A DNA stretch of 33,772 bases from an uncultured bacterium (GCA_900317935.1 ONIU01000054.1:1-33772), one strand, 5' to 3'; positions 14,774-23,018 are shown, numbered from the stretch's first letter. Numbers and translations: made by a program. The notes: generated from the sequence alone by a model not told the origin.

Positions 14774-15664
14774 TTAAAAATCTAGATTGTCTTTATTTTC
14801 TTGATAAAGCTTTTGAAGAATCTCTACAAACTCAATAACAGCTTTGCGTTTATCTTTTGAGTGAATACATAGTTTGCAGTCAAAGTAGTCATCACAATCG
14901 AAGTTTGTCCAGGCAAATTCGCCATTGTGGTCATTAAAAAAGCCTGGAGTAAGACAAATGCCTCTGTCAGAGGCTATATTTGTCATAGTTGTTTCATGAT
15001 CAGGGCTATTGAAATAATCTATTTTAACTGAAGAAATAATCTTTTGTTGTAACCGCCTCAAAGCAGGTGGAGAACCGCCTCCAACCATTAAAGTTTTACC
15101 TTCTAAATCTTTAATATAAGCTTTTTTCTTTTTAGCTAAGGAATCGTTTTTCTTAGTTAGCAAATAGATTTTGCTTTTATATAAATTAAAGACTTTTATG
15201 TCTGGAACATGTTTCATTTCATCGTCAAAAGTAAAGAAAACATCCTGTGCTCCTTTTAAAAAGCTTTCTGGGTGATAAAATCCGTTAAATTGGGGTGTTA
15301 TAGAAATATCTTTGTATTTTTTACTGAATATCTTAATCGCTTGTGGAAGAAGATATAGACAGGAGCGAACAGGCATTCCAACTGTTATATCGTTTTTAAA
15401 TTTTCGACTGAAATTCTGACCTTGTTCAATAGCTATATCAAGTTCTTTTTTCAAACGTCTAAGTGTAGTGCAAAACTGACTGCCAGCAGGAGTCAACTCT
15501 GCACCTTTCCCAGAACGTTCAAAAATCTGAAATCTAACTTCTTTCTCTACTTCTTTTATCTGGTAAGTAAGCGTTGGCTGAGAAATACATAAGTTTTCTG
15601 CAGCACGATTAAAGTTATGAGTCTGTGCTAGTTCTAATATACATTCTATCTGTTTTGTATTCAT
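14774..15664 (-). CDS. LysR-family transcriptional regulator
   Basis: 296 residues. The N-terminal winged HTH is MNTKQIECILELAQTHNFNRAAENLCISQPTLTYQIKEVEKEV in pieces (AAENLCISQPTLTYQI is the recognition part). The C-terminal periplasmic-binding-protein-like effector domain starts near residue 90 (ITVGMPVRSCLYLLPQAI). It is divergent from the aldo/keto reductase gene with a 117-base gap that carries a conserved ~80-base box, repeated before the second SDR (21321-21400) and in shorter form before the flavodoxin (22305-22360). So it is the probable activator of a three-promoter regulon in this cluster. Effector unknown; an electrophile or the redox enzymes' substrate is plausible. Confidence 0.9.
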   Translation of the reverse strand: MNTKQIECILELAQTHNFNRAAENLCISQPTLTYQIKEVEKEVRFQIFERSGKGAELTPAGSQFCTTLRRLKKELDIAIEQGQNFSRKFKNDITVGMPVRSCLYLLPQAIKIFSKKYKDISITPQFNGFYHPESFLKGAQDVFFTFDDEMKHVPDIKVFNLYKSKIYLLTKKNDSLAKKKKAYIKDLEGKTLMVGGGSPPALRRLQQKIISSVKIDYFNSPDHETTMTNIASDRGICLTPGFFNDHNGEFAWTNFDCDDYFDCKLCIHSKDKRKAVIEFVEILQKLYQENKDNLDF

Positions 15665-15680
15665 AATAAGTAATTATATC

Positions 15681-15760
15681 TTAATAGAAAAATTAAATCA
15701 ATAATTATATCTTTCGATTGGATTATTTTATGAGTTCTCTTTATACTAAAAATATCAAAA
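15681..15760. promoter_or_regulatory. LysR-type regulatory box A (lysR / aldo-keto reductase)
   Basis: About 70 of 80 bases match box B (21321-21400) without gaps. Contains an AT-rich dyad around ATAATTAT with GATTATTTTAT after it, and a TATACT -10 candidate at 15742-15747 placed identically in both boxes. Confidence 0.7.
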
Positions 15761-15781
15761 TAAATACAAGGAGAAATTATA

Positions 15782-16774
15782 ATGAAATATGTAAAATTAG
15801 GTAATACTGGTGTGGATGTTTCTAAGATTTGTTTGGGTTGTATGAGTTTTGGAAAACCTGGAAACGAAAACGGCGTTTTCCCATGGGCAAAAGATTTTGG
15901 AGATGCAAAGCCAATATTTAAGAAAGCAATAGATCTAGGAATTAATTATTTTGATACGGCAAATGTATATCAGCTTGGAACTAGCGAAGAAATCACAGGC
16001 AGATTAATTAAAGAATTTGGTTTGAATCGTGATGAAATAGTTGTAGCAACAAAAGTTCATTTTGCAATGCGTGAAGGCAGACCAAATGGTGCTGGTTCTT
16101 CCAGAAAAAATATTATGGCAGAAATCGACCATTCGTTAAAAAGACTTGGCTTAGACTATGTTGATTTGTATCAAATTCACAGATTAGATCATGAAACTCC
16201 TTGGGAAGAAATAATGGAAGCTTTGCACGATGTTGTTAAGAGTGGAAAAGCTAGATATATCGGTGCTTCTACTATGTTTGCATGGGAATTTGAAAGATTG
16301 AACAATATTGCTGAAAAACACAACTGGACTAAGTTTGTTTCGATGCAGAACCAGTATAATCTGATTTATCGTGAAGAAGAACGTGAAATGATGCCTCTTT
16401 GCCAAGACAGAAAAATTGCTGTAGTTCCTTGGAGCCCATTGGCTGGTGGTAGATGTACGCATCCATGGGGAACTATAACTGAAAGAAATAAAGTAGACGC
16501 AGTTTCTCCGATGGTATGGGGAGCAACAGATGCTCAAGATAAAGTTGTTGTTGATAATCTAGAAAAAATATCAAAAGAATTAGGTTATTCTATGGCTCAG
16601 ACTTCACTTGCCTGGATGCTTTCAAAACCTTTTGTTACTGCTCCAATAGTTGGAACAACTTCTGTAAAACACGTTGAAGAAGCTGTTGCTGCACTTGATA
16701 TTAAATTAAGTGAAGAAACAATAAAAGCTCTTGAAGCTCCTTATGTTCCTCATATTAAAACAGGTGCTTTCTAA
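15782..16774 (+). CDS. Aldo/keto reductase
   Basis: 330 residues, TIM-barrel NAD(P)H-dependent reductase of aldehydes and ketones. Catalytic tetrad visible: Asp and Tyr in FDTANVYQLGTSEE (Asp near residue 59, Tyr near 64), Lys in VATKVHF and His in YQIHRLDHETP. NADP-binding end PIVGTTSVKHVEEAV is present. Resembles the YajO/Tas-like subgroup (DTANVYQLGTSEEITG). Good AAGGAG site. It is divergent from lysR and under regulatory box A. A perfect 38-base palindrome follows 6 bases after the stop. Probably detoxifies reactive carbonyls together with the Fe-ADH and SDRs (inference). Confidence 0.93.
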   Translation: MKYVKLGNTGVDVSKICLGCMSFGKPGNENGVFPWAKDFGDAKPIFKKAIDLGINYFDTANVYQLGTSEEITGRLIKEFGLNRDEIVVATKVHFAMREGRPNGAGSSRKNIMAEIDHSLKRLGLDYVDLYQIHRLDHETPWEEIMEALHDVVKSGKARYIGASTMFAWEFERLNNIAEKHNWTKFVSMQNQYNLIYREEEREMMPLCQDRKIAVVPWSPLAGGRCTHPWGTITERNKVDAVSPMVWGATDAQDKVVVDNLEKISKELGYSMAQTSLAWMLSKPFVTAPIVGTTSVKHVEEAVAALDIKLSEETIKALEAPYVPHIKTGAF

Positions 16775-16780
16775 TTAGTA

Positions 16781-16818
16781 TTAAACACTAGAGCGTTTTA
16801 AAACGCTCTAGTGTTTAA
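16781..16818. terminator. Perfect 38-base palindrome, probable terminator after aldo/keto reductase
   Basis: 19 + 19 bases with no mismatch, left arm TTAAACACTAGAGCGTTTT. It begins 6 bases after the stop codon. No long T-tract follows, so rho-independent termination is likely but not certain. It abuts the acyltransferase remnant. Confidence 0.6.
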
Positions 16819-16830
16819 ACAAAGGTGTAA

Positions 16831-16890
16831 AATGTTCCTGATAATTCTGTTGTTGTTGGGAATCCGGCAAAGGTTATTAAGCAGTTATAA
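16831..16890 (+). pseudogene. Remnant of a third hexapeptide acyltransferase (last 19 codons)
   Basis: Frame at 16831 reads [19 protein letters not shown] and stops at 16888-16890. This is the C-terminal signature of the two full acyltransferases here ([18 protein letters not shown] in the second). A stop lies directly upstream and no more of the gene is visible, so the rest was deleted. Confidence 0.82.
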
Positions 16891-16928
16891 AAGTATTGGT
16901 GAAATAATTGAACTTGAAACATTATATA

Positions 16929-17405
16929 ATGACTTTTTTTCTGGCTGTAATTATTTGTTTTTTATCTTTTACAAACTATATAGGAGAAAACAATATGGTT
17001 TATGGGCAAAATTTCTATAAAGAAAATAATTACATTCTAAGTGATGAAGAACAAATTCGTAACTGCTATAAAGAAATGTATAGGGCTATGACTGCTAAAG
17101 AGGCATCTGCTTTATCTGAAGTTTTAGATGATTCTTTTGTTTTAATACATATGACAGGATTGAGGCAAACGAAAGAACAATTTATAAACGCTGTTTTAGA
17201 CGGAACATTGAACTATTATTCTTATTCACACGAAAATATGCTCGTCGGAATCAATGGTGAAACAGCAACATTAAAAGGTCAAACTAAAGTATTGGCAGCC
17301 GTTTTTGGTGGTGGAAAACATACTTGGCGACTTCAACAGGAGTGTATATTAAAAAAGATTAACGGAGTTTGGAAAATTACTCTCAGTAAAGCCTCTGTTT
17401 ATTGA
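16929..17405 (+). CDS. NTF2-like (DUF4440-type) protein with N-terminal hydrophobic leader and possible second start
   Basis: 158 residues from the ATG at 16929. The first ~20 residues (MTFFLAVIICFLSFTNYI) are a signal or anchor segment; residues about 37-158 have the NTF2-like pattern (EEQIRNCYKEMYRAMTAKEASALSEVLDDSFVLIHMTG in pieces, then ATLKGQTKVLAAVFGGG and a final VWKITLSKASVY). A TTG at 16908 would add 7 residues. A strong TAGGAG site precedes an internal ATG at 16995 (MVYGQNFY), which would yield a leaderless cytosolic form. The flavodoxin at 22383 has the same layout. It lies after the acyltransferase remnant and before the Fe-ADH operon. Function unknown, but such proteins often accompany redox clusters. 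Confidence 0.72.
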   Translation: MTFFLAVIICFLSFTNYIGENNMVYGQNFYKENNYILSDEEQIRNCYKEMYRAMTAKEASALSEVLDDSFVLIHMTGLRQTKEQFINAVLDGTLNYYSYSHENMLVGINGETATLKGQTKVLAAVFGGGKHTWRLQQECILKKINGVWKITLSKASVY

Positions 17406-17467
17406 CAACAGGTCAAATATTATTAAAATCTTGTTTACATGATTTTAATGAGCATTTTTCATTATTT

Positions 17468-17501
17468 TGTCGCTTATTATGCATTAGCAAATTCACTGAC
17501 A
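17468..17501. promoter_or_regulatory. Candidate TetR operator, copy 2 (Fe-ADH operon)
   Basis: Same interrupted palindrome as 6324-6357 (TGTC ... TGC-N4-GCA ... GACA), 29 of 34 bases identical, followed by ATTACA in both. It lies 59 bases before the Fe-ADH start codon. Confidence 0.65.
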
Positions 17502-17559
17502 TTACAAATCTTTTTTATATTATATATCATTTAATTAATTCAATATTCAGGAGAAAAAA

Positions 17560-18735
17560 ATGAACGATTTTATTTTTAGCAACACTACTAAAGTTTATTT
17601 CGGGAAAGATCAGCTACAGCATTTAAATGAAGAAATTAAACAATTTGGCAAAAAAGTTCTTTTTGTTTATGGTGGTGGTTCTATAAAGAAAATTGGTTTA
17701 TATGAAAAAGTTATGTCTGAACTAAAGAAAGCAGATATGATTGTATATGATTTTGGTGGGGTCGAACCAAATCCTCATCATACAACAGTAAATAAAGGTG
17801 CTGCACTTTGTAAAAAGGAAAACATTGATGTTGTTCTTGCTGTTGGTGGCGGTTCTACTATTGATGCGTCTAAGGCTATTGCTGCAACAGCAAAGTATAA
17901 AGGTGATAACTGTTGGGATTTAATTGATGGAACAGCATTTGCCACAACAAATTTACCCATAGTGGCTGTACTTACTTTAGCTGCTACTGGGTCTGAAATG
18001 GATATTGGAGGCGTTATAAGCAATGTTGAATTAAATGAAAAACAACCAATTTTTGGAACAACATTAAGACCAAGCGTTTCTTTCCTAGACCCGACAAACA
18101 CTTTCTCAGTAAATACTTATCAGACTGCTAGTGGAAGTGTCGACATAATGTCACATATTTTCGATGTAGCTTATTTCAGTAAGAACGACCAAATGGATAT
18201 GTTATTAAGAGTTCAGGAAGAAGTTTTAAAAACAGTGGTAAAATTTGCACCAGAAGCTATTGCAAAACCAGATGATTATGAAGCCAGAGCCAATCTTATG
18301 TGGGCATCTTCTTGGGCATTAAACGGTTTTCTATTTGAAGGAATGACTCAAGCTGCAACTTGTCATTCTATTGAACATGAACTTTCTGCTTTTTATAATA
18401 TTACTCATGGTCATGGGCTTGCTATAGTTACTCCTAGATGGCTCACCTATATTCTTGATGAAAATACAGCTCCAAAAATAAAAAGAATGGGAGAAAAACT
18501 TTTTAATGTAGATTCAAGTCTTTCAGAAATGGAAGGTGCTAAAGCAGCTATAAAAGCATTAGAAAAGTTCTTCTTTGAAACTCTTGGGCTTAAGAGCAGA
18601 TTAAGTGAATTGGGTATAAATGATGAAAAATTTGCTTTAATGGCTAAAAAAGCTTGTGGCAAAGCTGGTAAATTAGAAGCTTTTACCACATTAACTCCAG
18701 AAGATGTAGAAAAAATATTTAGAATGTGCTTGTAA
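17560..18735 (+). CDS. Iron-containing alcohol dehydrogenase (BdhA/YqhD-like)
   Basis: 391 residues, cytosolic NAD(P)H-dependent alcohol/aldehyde dehydrogenase. The N-terminal nucleotide domain shows VLFVYGGGSIKK and VLAVGGGSTIDASKAIA. The metal site is visible as Asp and His in GSVDIMSHIFD and the His pair in HSIEHELSAFYNITHGHGLAI. Length fits the butanol-dehydrogenase/YqhD group, which reduces short and reactive aldehydes. GGAG ribosome site 7 bases before the ATG. First gene of a probable operon with the OYE-like gene (7-base gap) and the second acyltransferase (18-base gap), downstream of TetR box 2. Confidence 0.93.
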   Translation: MNDFIFSNTTKVYFGKDQLQHLNEEIKQFGKKVLFVYGGGSIKKIGLYEKVMSELKKADMIVYDFGGVEPNPHHTTVNKGAALCKKENIDVVLAVGGGSTIDASKAIAATAKYKGDNCWDLIDGTAFATTNLPIVAVLTLAATGSEMDIGGVISNVELNEKQPIFGTTLRPSVSFLDPTNTFSVNTYQTASGSVDIMSHIFDVAYFSKNDQMDMLLRVQEEVLKTVVKFAPEAIAKPDDYEARANLMWASSWALNGFLFEGMTQAATCHSIEHELSAFYNITHGHGLAIVTPRWLTYILDENTAPKIKRMGEKLFNVDSSLSEMEGAKAAIKALEKFFFETLGLKSRLSELGINDEKFALMAKKACGKAGKLEAFTTLTPEDVEKIFRMCL

Positions 18736-18742
18736 TAGGTTA

Positions 18743-20722
18743 ATGGAAGTTGAGAAAACAATGAAAGCATACCCAAATTTATCAAGACCAATAAAAATAG
18801 GAAATGTTACTATTAAGAACAGAATGTTTATGGCACCGATGGACACAGGCTTTGGCAACAATTCTTACGGAGGTTTAACTCAAGCAGGAGTCGAATACTT
18901 TGTAAGAAGGGCTGAAGGCGGTTTCGGTCTGATTTTTTCAGGCGGAACTTCTCCTGATAATAAAGTAGATGTTTCGGAATCTATTTTAAACCATGAAAAA
19001 GAATTTGTTCAGATTGGGCGTGCTTTAAATGAAAGATTAAGAGCTTTTGGAACGAAAATGTTTACTCAGCTTTCTATGAATATAGGCAGAAATGCTGGAA
19101 TGAAATCTCCATCGGTTCTGCCTGTATTAGGCAATCCCTCAATAAAGACTCAGGCTCTAACTATTGAAGAAATAAAAACAAAGATTTCTGAAATAGGTAA
19201 AGCCGCAAAATTATGTAAAGAAGCTGGTTATGCAGGTGTTGAAATTCACGCTTTACATTGGGGGCACCTGATTGACTCCTTTGCTTTGGCCTTCATGAAT
19301 CATAGAACAGACGAATATGGCGGTAATCTGGAAAATAGACTTAGGGTTGTAAAAGAAATAAGAGAAGCAATTGCTTCGGAATGCGGAAAAGAATACCCTG
19401 TTTCCATAAGATTTGCTGTTAGAAGCTTTATGAAAGATTTTGATAAGGCTTCTTTTGATAGAAAAGATGAAGTAGGTCGAACACTAGAAGAAGCTATAGA
19501 AATAGCGAAATTGTTGGAAGAATACGGATATGATGCTTTAAGTACAGATGCTGGCACTTTAGATGCTTTTTATTATGCTATGCCTCCTTCTTATGTAGAA
19601 ATGGGATACACTCTTGAATATGTAAAAGAAATAAAAAAGGTTGTTAACATTCCTGTTTTTGCTGGTAGCAGAATGGCTGATCCTGATTTGGCTGAAAAAG
19701 CTATTTCTGACGGAATAATTGATGCTGCTGTTATTGGCAGGCAGGCTATTGCAGACCCTGATTTTGCGAAAAAGATTATTGCAGGAAAACCTGGAACCGT
19801 TAGAACCTGCATTGGTTGTAATCAAGGCTGTATATGGGGCTATTTCACAAAAGGCTGTGTTTCCTGTGCTGTCAATCCAGAAGTAGGCCATGAATCAAGT
19901 TATAGATTAACTAAGGCACCTGAAAAGAAAAAAGTTGTCATTGTTGGTGGCGGAGTTGCAGGTATGGAAGCAGCAAGAATTTCTACTTTAAGAGGTCATG
20001 AAGTTACACTTTATGAAAAATCAGATAAACTAGGTGGAAATCTTATTCCAGCAGGAAATCACGACTTCAAAGCAGAGGTTGCTTCGTTAAACAATTACTT
20101 TAAAAATGAAATGAAACGCCTTAAAATAGACGTTAAGTTGAATTGCGAATTGTCTGTTGAACAACTTAAGAAAAGTGGTGCAGATGCAATAATTCTTGCA
20201 ACTGGTTCTGTTCCTGTAATGCCAAAAACAATAAAAGGAATTGATCACCCTAAGACCATCTCTGGAGTTGAAGCCTGTATGCAAACAAAACCTATAGGTG
20301 AAAAAGTTGTAGTAGTTGGCGGTGGGCTAGTAGGCTGTGAAATCGCTTTTGGTTTTGAAAAAGAAGGTAAAGAAGTAACTATAGTTGAAGCATTAGATGA
20401 TATTTTGAAAGTCAACGATGTTCCTGCCATGAATAAAGTTATGCTCAAAGATGCTTTTGAATACTACGATACAAATATATTAACAAGCACTAAATTAAAA
20501 GCTGTTACTGACGCAGGTGCGATTGTTGAATTGCCAAATGGAACAGAAAAAACAATAGAAGCTGATACTGTTGTAATTTCTGTAGGTTATAGGTCTGTTC
20601 CTTCAATGGCCTCAGAATTAGCTGGTTGTGGTGCAGAAATATATGAAATTGGTGACGGGAACAGAGTTGGTAATGTTTTAACTTCAATTCAAGATGCTTT
20701 TGAAGTAACTCATAATCTGTAA
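18743..20722 (+). CDS. OYE-family flavin/Fe-S oxidoreductase (2,4-dienoyl-CoA reductase / BaiCD-like)
   Basis: 659 residues. Residues 1-340 form an FMN TIM barrel (MFMAPMDTGFG, FTQLSMNIGR, EIHALHWGHLIDSFAL, RTDEYGGNLENRLR). A 4Fe-4S motif CIGCNQGC...C with spacing C-x2-C-x3-C-x11-C begins at Cys356. Then come two Rossmann motifs (VVIVGGGVAGMEAAR and VVVVGGGLVGCEIAF) for FAD and NAD(P)H. The layout is that of 2,4-dienoyl-CoA reductase, trimethylamine dehydrogenase and BaiCD/BaiH, which reduce activated C=C bonds. Start at 18743 (AGG 6 bases upstream) or the ATG at 18761 (MKAYPNLSRPI), which is where family similarity begins. The actual enone or dienoyl substrate is not readable. Confidence 0.9.
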   Translation: MEVEKTMKAYPNLSRPIKIGNVTIKNRMFMAPMDTGFGNNSYGGLTQAGVEYFVRRAEGGFGLIFSGGTSPDNKVDVSESILNHEKEFVQIGRALNERLRAFGTKMFTQLSMNIGRNAGMKSPSVLPVLGNPSIKTQALTIEEIKTKISEIGKAAKLCKEAGYAGVEIHALHWGHLIDSFALAFMNHRTDEYGGNLENRLRVVKEIREAIASECGKEYPVSIRFAVRSFMKDFDKASFDRKDEVGRTLEEAIEIAKLLEEYGYDALSTDAGTLDAFYYAMPPSYVEMGYTLEYVKEIKKVVNIPVFAGSRMADPDLAEKAISDGIIDAAVIGRQAIADPDFAKKIIAGKPGTVRTCIGCNQGCIWGYFTKGCVSCAVNPEVGHESSYRLTKAPEKKKVVIVGGGVAGMEAARISTLRGHEVTLYEKSDKLGGNLIPAGNHDFKAEVASLNNYFKNEMKRLKIDVKLNCELSVEQLKKSGADAIILATGSVPVMPKTIKGIDHPKTISGVEACMQTKPIGEKVVVVGGGLVGCEIAFGFEKEGKEVTIVEALDDILKVNDVPAMNKVMLKDAFEYYDTNILTSTKLKAVTDAGAIVELPNGTEKTIEADTVVISVGYRSVPSMASELAGCGAEIYEIGDGNRVGNVLTSIQDAFEVTHNL

Positions 20723-20740
20723 TTAATATAGTGTGAAATC

Positions 20741-21289
20741 ATGGAATGTAAAGAATTTAGAGTAGATATGCGGAAAAGAACGAATGAAGATATGATTAAA
20801 TGGAAAAGACAAAATGAGCTACTTTTCAAACTTAGTCATACTCTTCCAATGACAGAAGAATATAATAAAGTTTTAAAAGAATTATTCGGCAATAATATTG
20901 GTGATGGTTCTTATGTAGCAGCACCATTATCTGGTGCAGCTATAGAAAACCTAAAAATAGGTAAAAATGTCTTTATTAATTCTAATTTACTGGCTATGTC
21001 CAGAGGTGGGATAACAATAGAAGATGATGTTCAGATAGCAGGCAATGTTTCTCTACTCTCTAATAATCATGACTTATATGACAGACAAATTTTAACTTGT
21101 AAGCCTGTTTTAATTAAAAAAGGTGCTTGGATTGGAGCAGGGGCTACTATCCTGGCAGGTATATCTATCGGGAAATATGCTGTTGTAGGAGCTGGAGCTG
21201 TTGTAACAAAAGATGTTCCTGATTATGCTGTAGTAGTAGGAAACCCAGCTAAAGTTATAAAAACTTTAGACGCAGAAAAGTTTAAATGA
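20741..21289 (+). CDS. Hexapeptide-repeat O-acyltransferase, second copy
   Basis: 182 residues, paralogue of the gene at 6432. N-terminal Mac-type helices ([19 protein letters not shown]), then hexapeptide repeats ([35 protein letters not shown] in pieces) and the end [13 protein letters not shown]. Likely catalytic His in [11 protein letters not shown]. Transfers acetyl from acetyl-CoA to a hydroxyl; acceptor unknown. Third gene of the Fe-ADH operon, 18 bases after the OYE-like gene, with only a weak ribosome site; an ATG at 20768 is an alternative start. The stop codon lies at the left arm of a terminator hairpin. As at 6432, it is followed by an SDR gene, but here behind a separate LysR-type box. 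Confidence 0.86.
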   Translation: MECKEFRVDMRKRTNEDMIKWKRQNELLFKLSHTLPMTEEYNKVLKELFGNNIGDGSYVAAPLSGAAIENLKIGKNVFINSNLLAMSRGGITIEDDVQIAGNVSLLSNNHDLYDRQILTCKPVLIKKGAWIGAGATILAGISIGKYAVVGAGAVVTKDVPDYAVVVGNPAKVIKTLDAEKFK

Positions 21290-21320
21290 TTAATAAATTG
21301 TATTAATCATTTAATACTTT
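21282..21320 (+). terminator. Terminator after the Fe-ADH operon
   Basis: Stem TTAAATGATTAATA / TATTAATCATTTAA (21282-21295, 21301-21314) with loop AATTG, overlapping the acyltransferase stop codon, followed by ACTTTTTAAT. Confidence 0.6.
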
Positions 21321-21400
21321 TTAATAGAAAAATTAAATTGATAATTATAATATTCAATTAGATTATTTTATGGGATTTCTTTATACTAAAAATATCAAAA
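21321..21400. promoter_or_regulatory. LysR-type regulatory box B (second SDR)
   Basis: Nearly the same 80 bases as box A: TTAATAGAAAAATTAAA, the ATAATTAT dyad flanked by AATTGA and TCAATT, GATTATTTTATG, and TTTATACTAAAAATATC. The SDR start codon lies 45 bases downstream. Confidence 0.7.
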
Positions 21401-21445
21401 ATAATTCAAATCGAAATGAAAGTTTAGATAATCAGGAGAAAAAGC

Positions 21446-22270
21446 ATGAAAGACGTTGTATTATGGACTGGTGCAGGTCAGATCGGAATGGCAATAGCTC
21501 GTCGTATTGGATTTGGTAAGAAGATTATTGTTGGTGATAAAAAATTCGATAATGCTAAGTCAATAGCTAAAATTATGACTGAAGCTGGTTTTGATATTGA
21601 GCCTATAGAATGTGATATTTCAAATCGTAAATCTATCATAAATTTAATCAAGGCTGGTCAAAAATATGGCGAAATAGCAACATTAATTAATGCTGCGGGG
21701 GTTTCTCCAAGTCAGGCTACTATTGAAGTCATATTGAAAGTTGATTTATACGGTACAGCAGTTTTGTTGGAAGAAGTTGGCAAAGTCATAAAAAGAGGCG
21801 GTAGAGGCGTTACTATTTCTTCTCAAAGTGGTTATAGAATGCCTGCTTTAACTCCTGAAGTCGATGAACAGTTAGCCTGTACACCAACAGAAGAACTTCT
21901 TAAACTTGACGTTTTACAGCCTAAAAATATTAAAGATACACTTCATGCTTACCAAATGGCAAAAAGATGCAACGTTAAAAGAGTAATGGCAGAAGCCGTA
22001 AAATGGGGTGAAAGAGGAGCCAGAATAAACTCTATTTCTCCAGGAATTATTGTTACCCCTCTAGCTATTGATGAATTTAATGGAATAAGAGGAGATTTCT
22101 ATAAGAATATGTTTGCTAAATGTCCAGCTGGTAGGCCTGGAACTGCTGATGAAGTAGCAAATATTGCAGAACTATTATTAACGGAAAAAGCTGATTTTAT
22201 TAGTGGTTCTGATTTCTTGATTGATGGTGGTGCAACTGCTTCTTATTATTATGGACCATTAAAACCCTGA
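21446..22270 (+). CDS. SDR-family oxidoreductase, second copy, with long Ser-Tyr insertion
   Basis: 274 residues, paralogue of the SDR at 7025. GAGQIGMAIARR nucleotide loop, VGDKK with Asp after beta2, NAAG motif (LINAAGVSPSQAT), Ser in TISSQSGYR, Tyr and Lys in AYQMAKR, and the end FISGSDFLIDGG. The stretch between Ser and Tyr again holds an added segment with TPTEELLKLD, so this is a family trait, not a local insertion. Strong CAGGAG site. It has its own LysR-type box, unlike the first SDR, which is under the TetR operator. Predicted NAD(H)-dependent oxidation or reduction of an unknown alcohol/ketone. Confidence 0.88.
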   Translation: MKDVVLWTGAGQIGMAIARRIGFGKKIIVGDKKFDNAKSIAKIMTEAGFDIEPIECDISNRKSIINLIKAGQKYGEIATLINAAGVSPSQATIEVILKVDLYGTAVLLEEVGKVIKRGGRGVTISSQSGYRMPALTPEVDEQLACTPTEELLKLDVLQPKNIKDTLHAYQMAKRCNVKRVMAEAVKWGERGARINSISPGIIVTPLAIDEFNGIRGDFYKNMFAKCPAGRPGTADEVANIAELLLTEKADFISGSDFLIDGGATASYYYGPLKP

Positions 22271-22279
22271 ATTATTAGG

Positions 22280-22302
22280 TTTATTACAGTATTTGTAATA
22301 AA
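22280..22302 (+). terminator. Hairpin after the second SDR
   Basis: 9-bp stem TTTATTACA / TGTAATAAA with loop GTATT, followed by TAATTTTAATT. AT-only and therefore weak. Confidence 0.4.
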
Positions 22303-22304
22303 TA

Positions 22305-22360
22305 ATTTTAATTGATAATTATATTTTTCAATTAGATAATTTTCTAGAGATTATATATAA
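22305..22360. promoter_or_regulatory. LysR-type regulatory box C (flavodoxin)
   Basis: Shares the dyad AATTGA-TAATTATATTTT-TCAATT-AGAT with box B, then AATTTTCTAGAGA and TATATATAAT as -10. The outer parts of boxes A and B are not conserved here. Confidence 0.6.
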
Positions 22361-22382
22361 TAAATTTAAAGGAGATAAATTT

Positions 22383-23018
22383 ATGACTTCAAAAGTAATT
22401 TTTATAGTTGTTTTAATAGCCATAATATGTGGCTTTTCTGTATTCAATACTCAAAACGGAGGAAATAACATGGTGTTAGCTAAAGGCAAAGATACAAAAT
22501 CTTTGGTAGTATATTTTTCTAGAACTGGCCAGCAGTATTCTGTTGGCAATATTACAGAAGGCAATACTGCTATTATTGGCAAAATGATTGCAAAAGAAAC
22601 TAACGCTGATATTTTTGAAATTAAAGTAGTTAAAGATGAATACCCAACTAATGATTACACTGCTTTAACTCAAGTTGCAAAAGTAGAAAAACAGCAGAAT
22701 GCCAGACCAGCTATTGTTGGAAAAGTAGAAGATTTCAGCAAATATGATGTAATTTTTATTGGTTATCCGAATTGGTGGGCTGATATGCCTATGCCTGTTT
22801 ATACATTCCTTGACAGCTATGATTTTACTGGAAAAACAATCGCTCCTTTCTGCACTCATGAAGGAAGTGGTTTATCAGGAACAGAAGCAAATTTCAAAAA
22901 ACACACAAAAGCTGAAACCGTTGCTAATGGACTTGCCATATATGGTCACACTGCTCAAAACAGCAGAGCCGAAGCAGAAAGTAAAGTTAAGACCTGGCTT
23001 AAAGGCTTAGGTTATTAA
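22383..23018 (+). CDS. Flavodoxin with N-terminal hydrophobic leader and possible second start
   Basis: 211 residues. From about residue 40 it is a flavodoxin: VVYFSRTGQQ (FMN phosphate loop), DIFEIKVVKDEYP, YDVIFIGYPNWWADMPMPVYTFL and FCTHEGSGLSG. Carries single electrons or two-electron equivalents via FMN. The first ~20 residues (KVIFIVVLIAIICGFSVF) form a signal or anchor segment, which is unusual for flavodoxins in general but seen in such redox clusters. An internal ATG at 22470 (MVLAKGKD) is preceded by ACGGAGGAAATAAC, a stronger ribosome site than most here, so a soluble form may also be made. It is under box C, and is the likely redox partner of enzymes in the cluster. Confidence 0.85.
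   Translation: MTSKVIFIVVLIAIICGFSVFNTQNGGNNMVLAKGKDTKSLVVYFSRTGQQYSVGNITEGNTAIIGKMIAKETNADIFEIKVVKDEYPTNDYTALTQVAKVEKQQNARPAIVGKVEDFSKYDVIFIGYPNWWADMPMPVYTFLDSYDFTGKTIAPFCTHEGSGLSGTEANFKKHTKAETVANGLAIYGHTAQNSRAEAESKVKTWLKGLGY

Noticed and set aside
16811..17020. 69-codon ORF over the acyltransferase remnant
   Set aside because: Wrong frame for both the remnant and the NTF2-like gene; it starts inside the 38-base palindrome.
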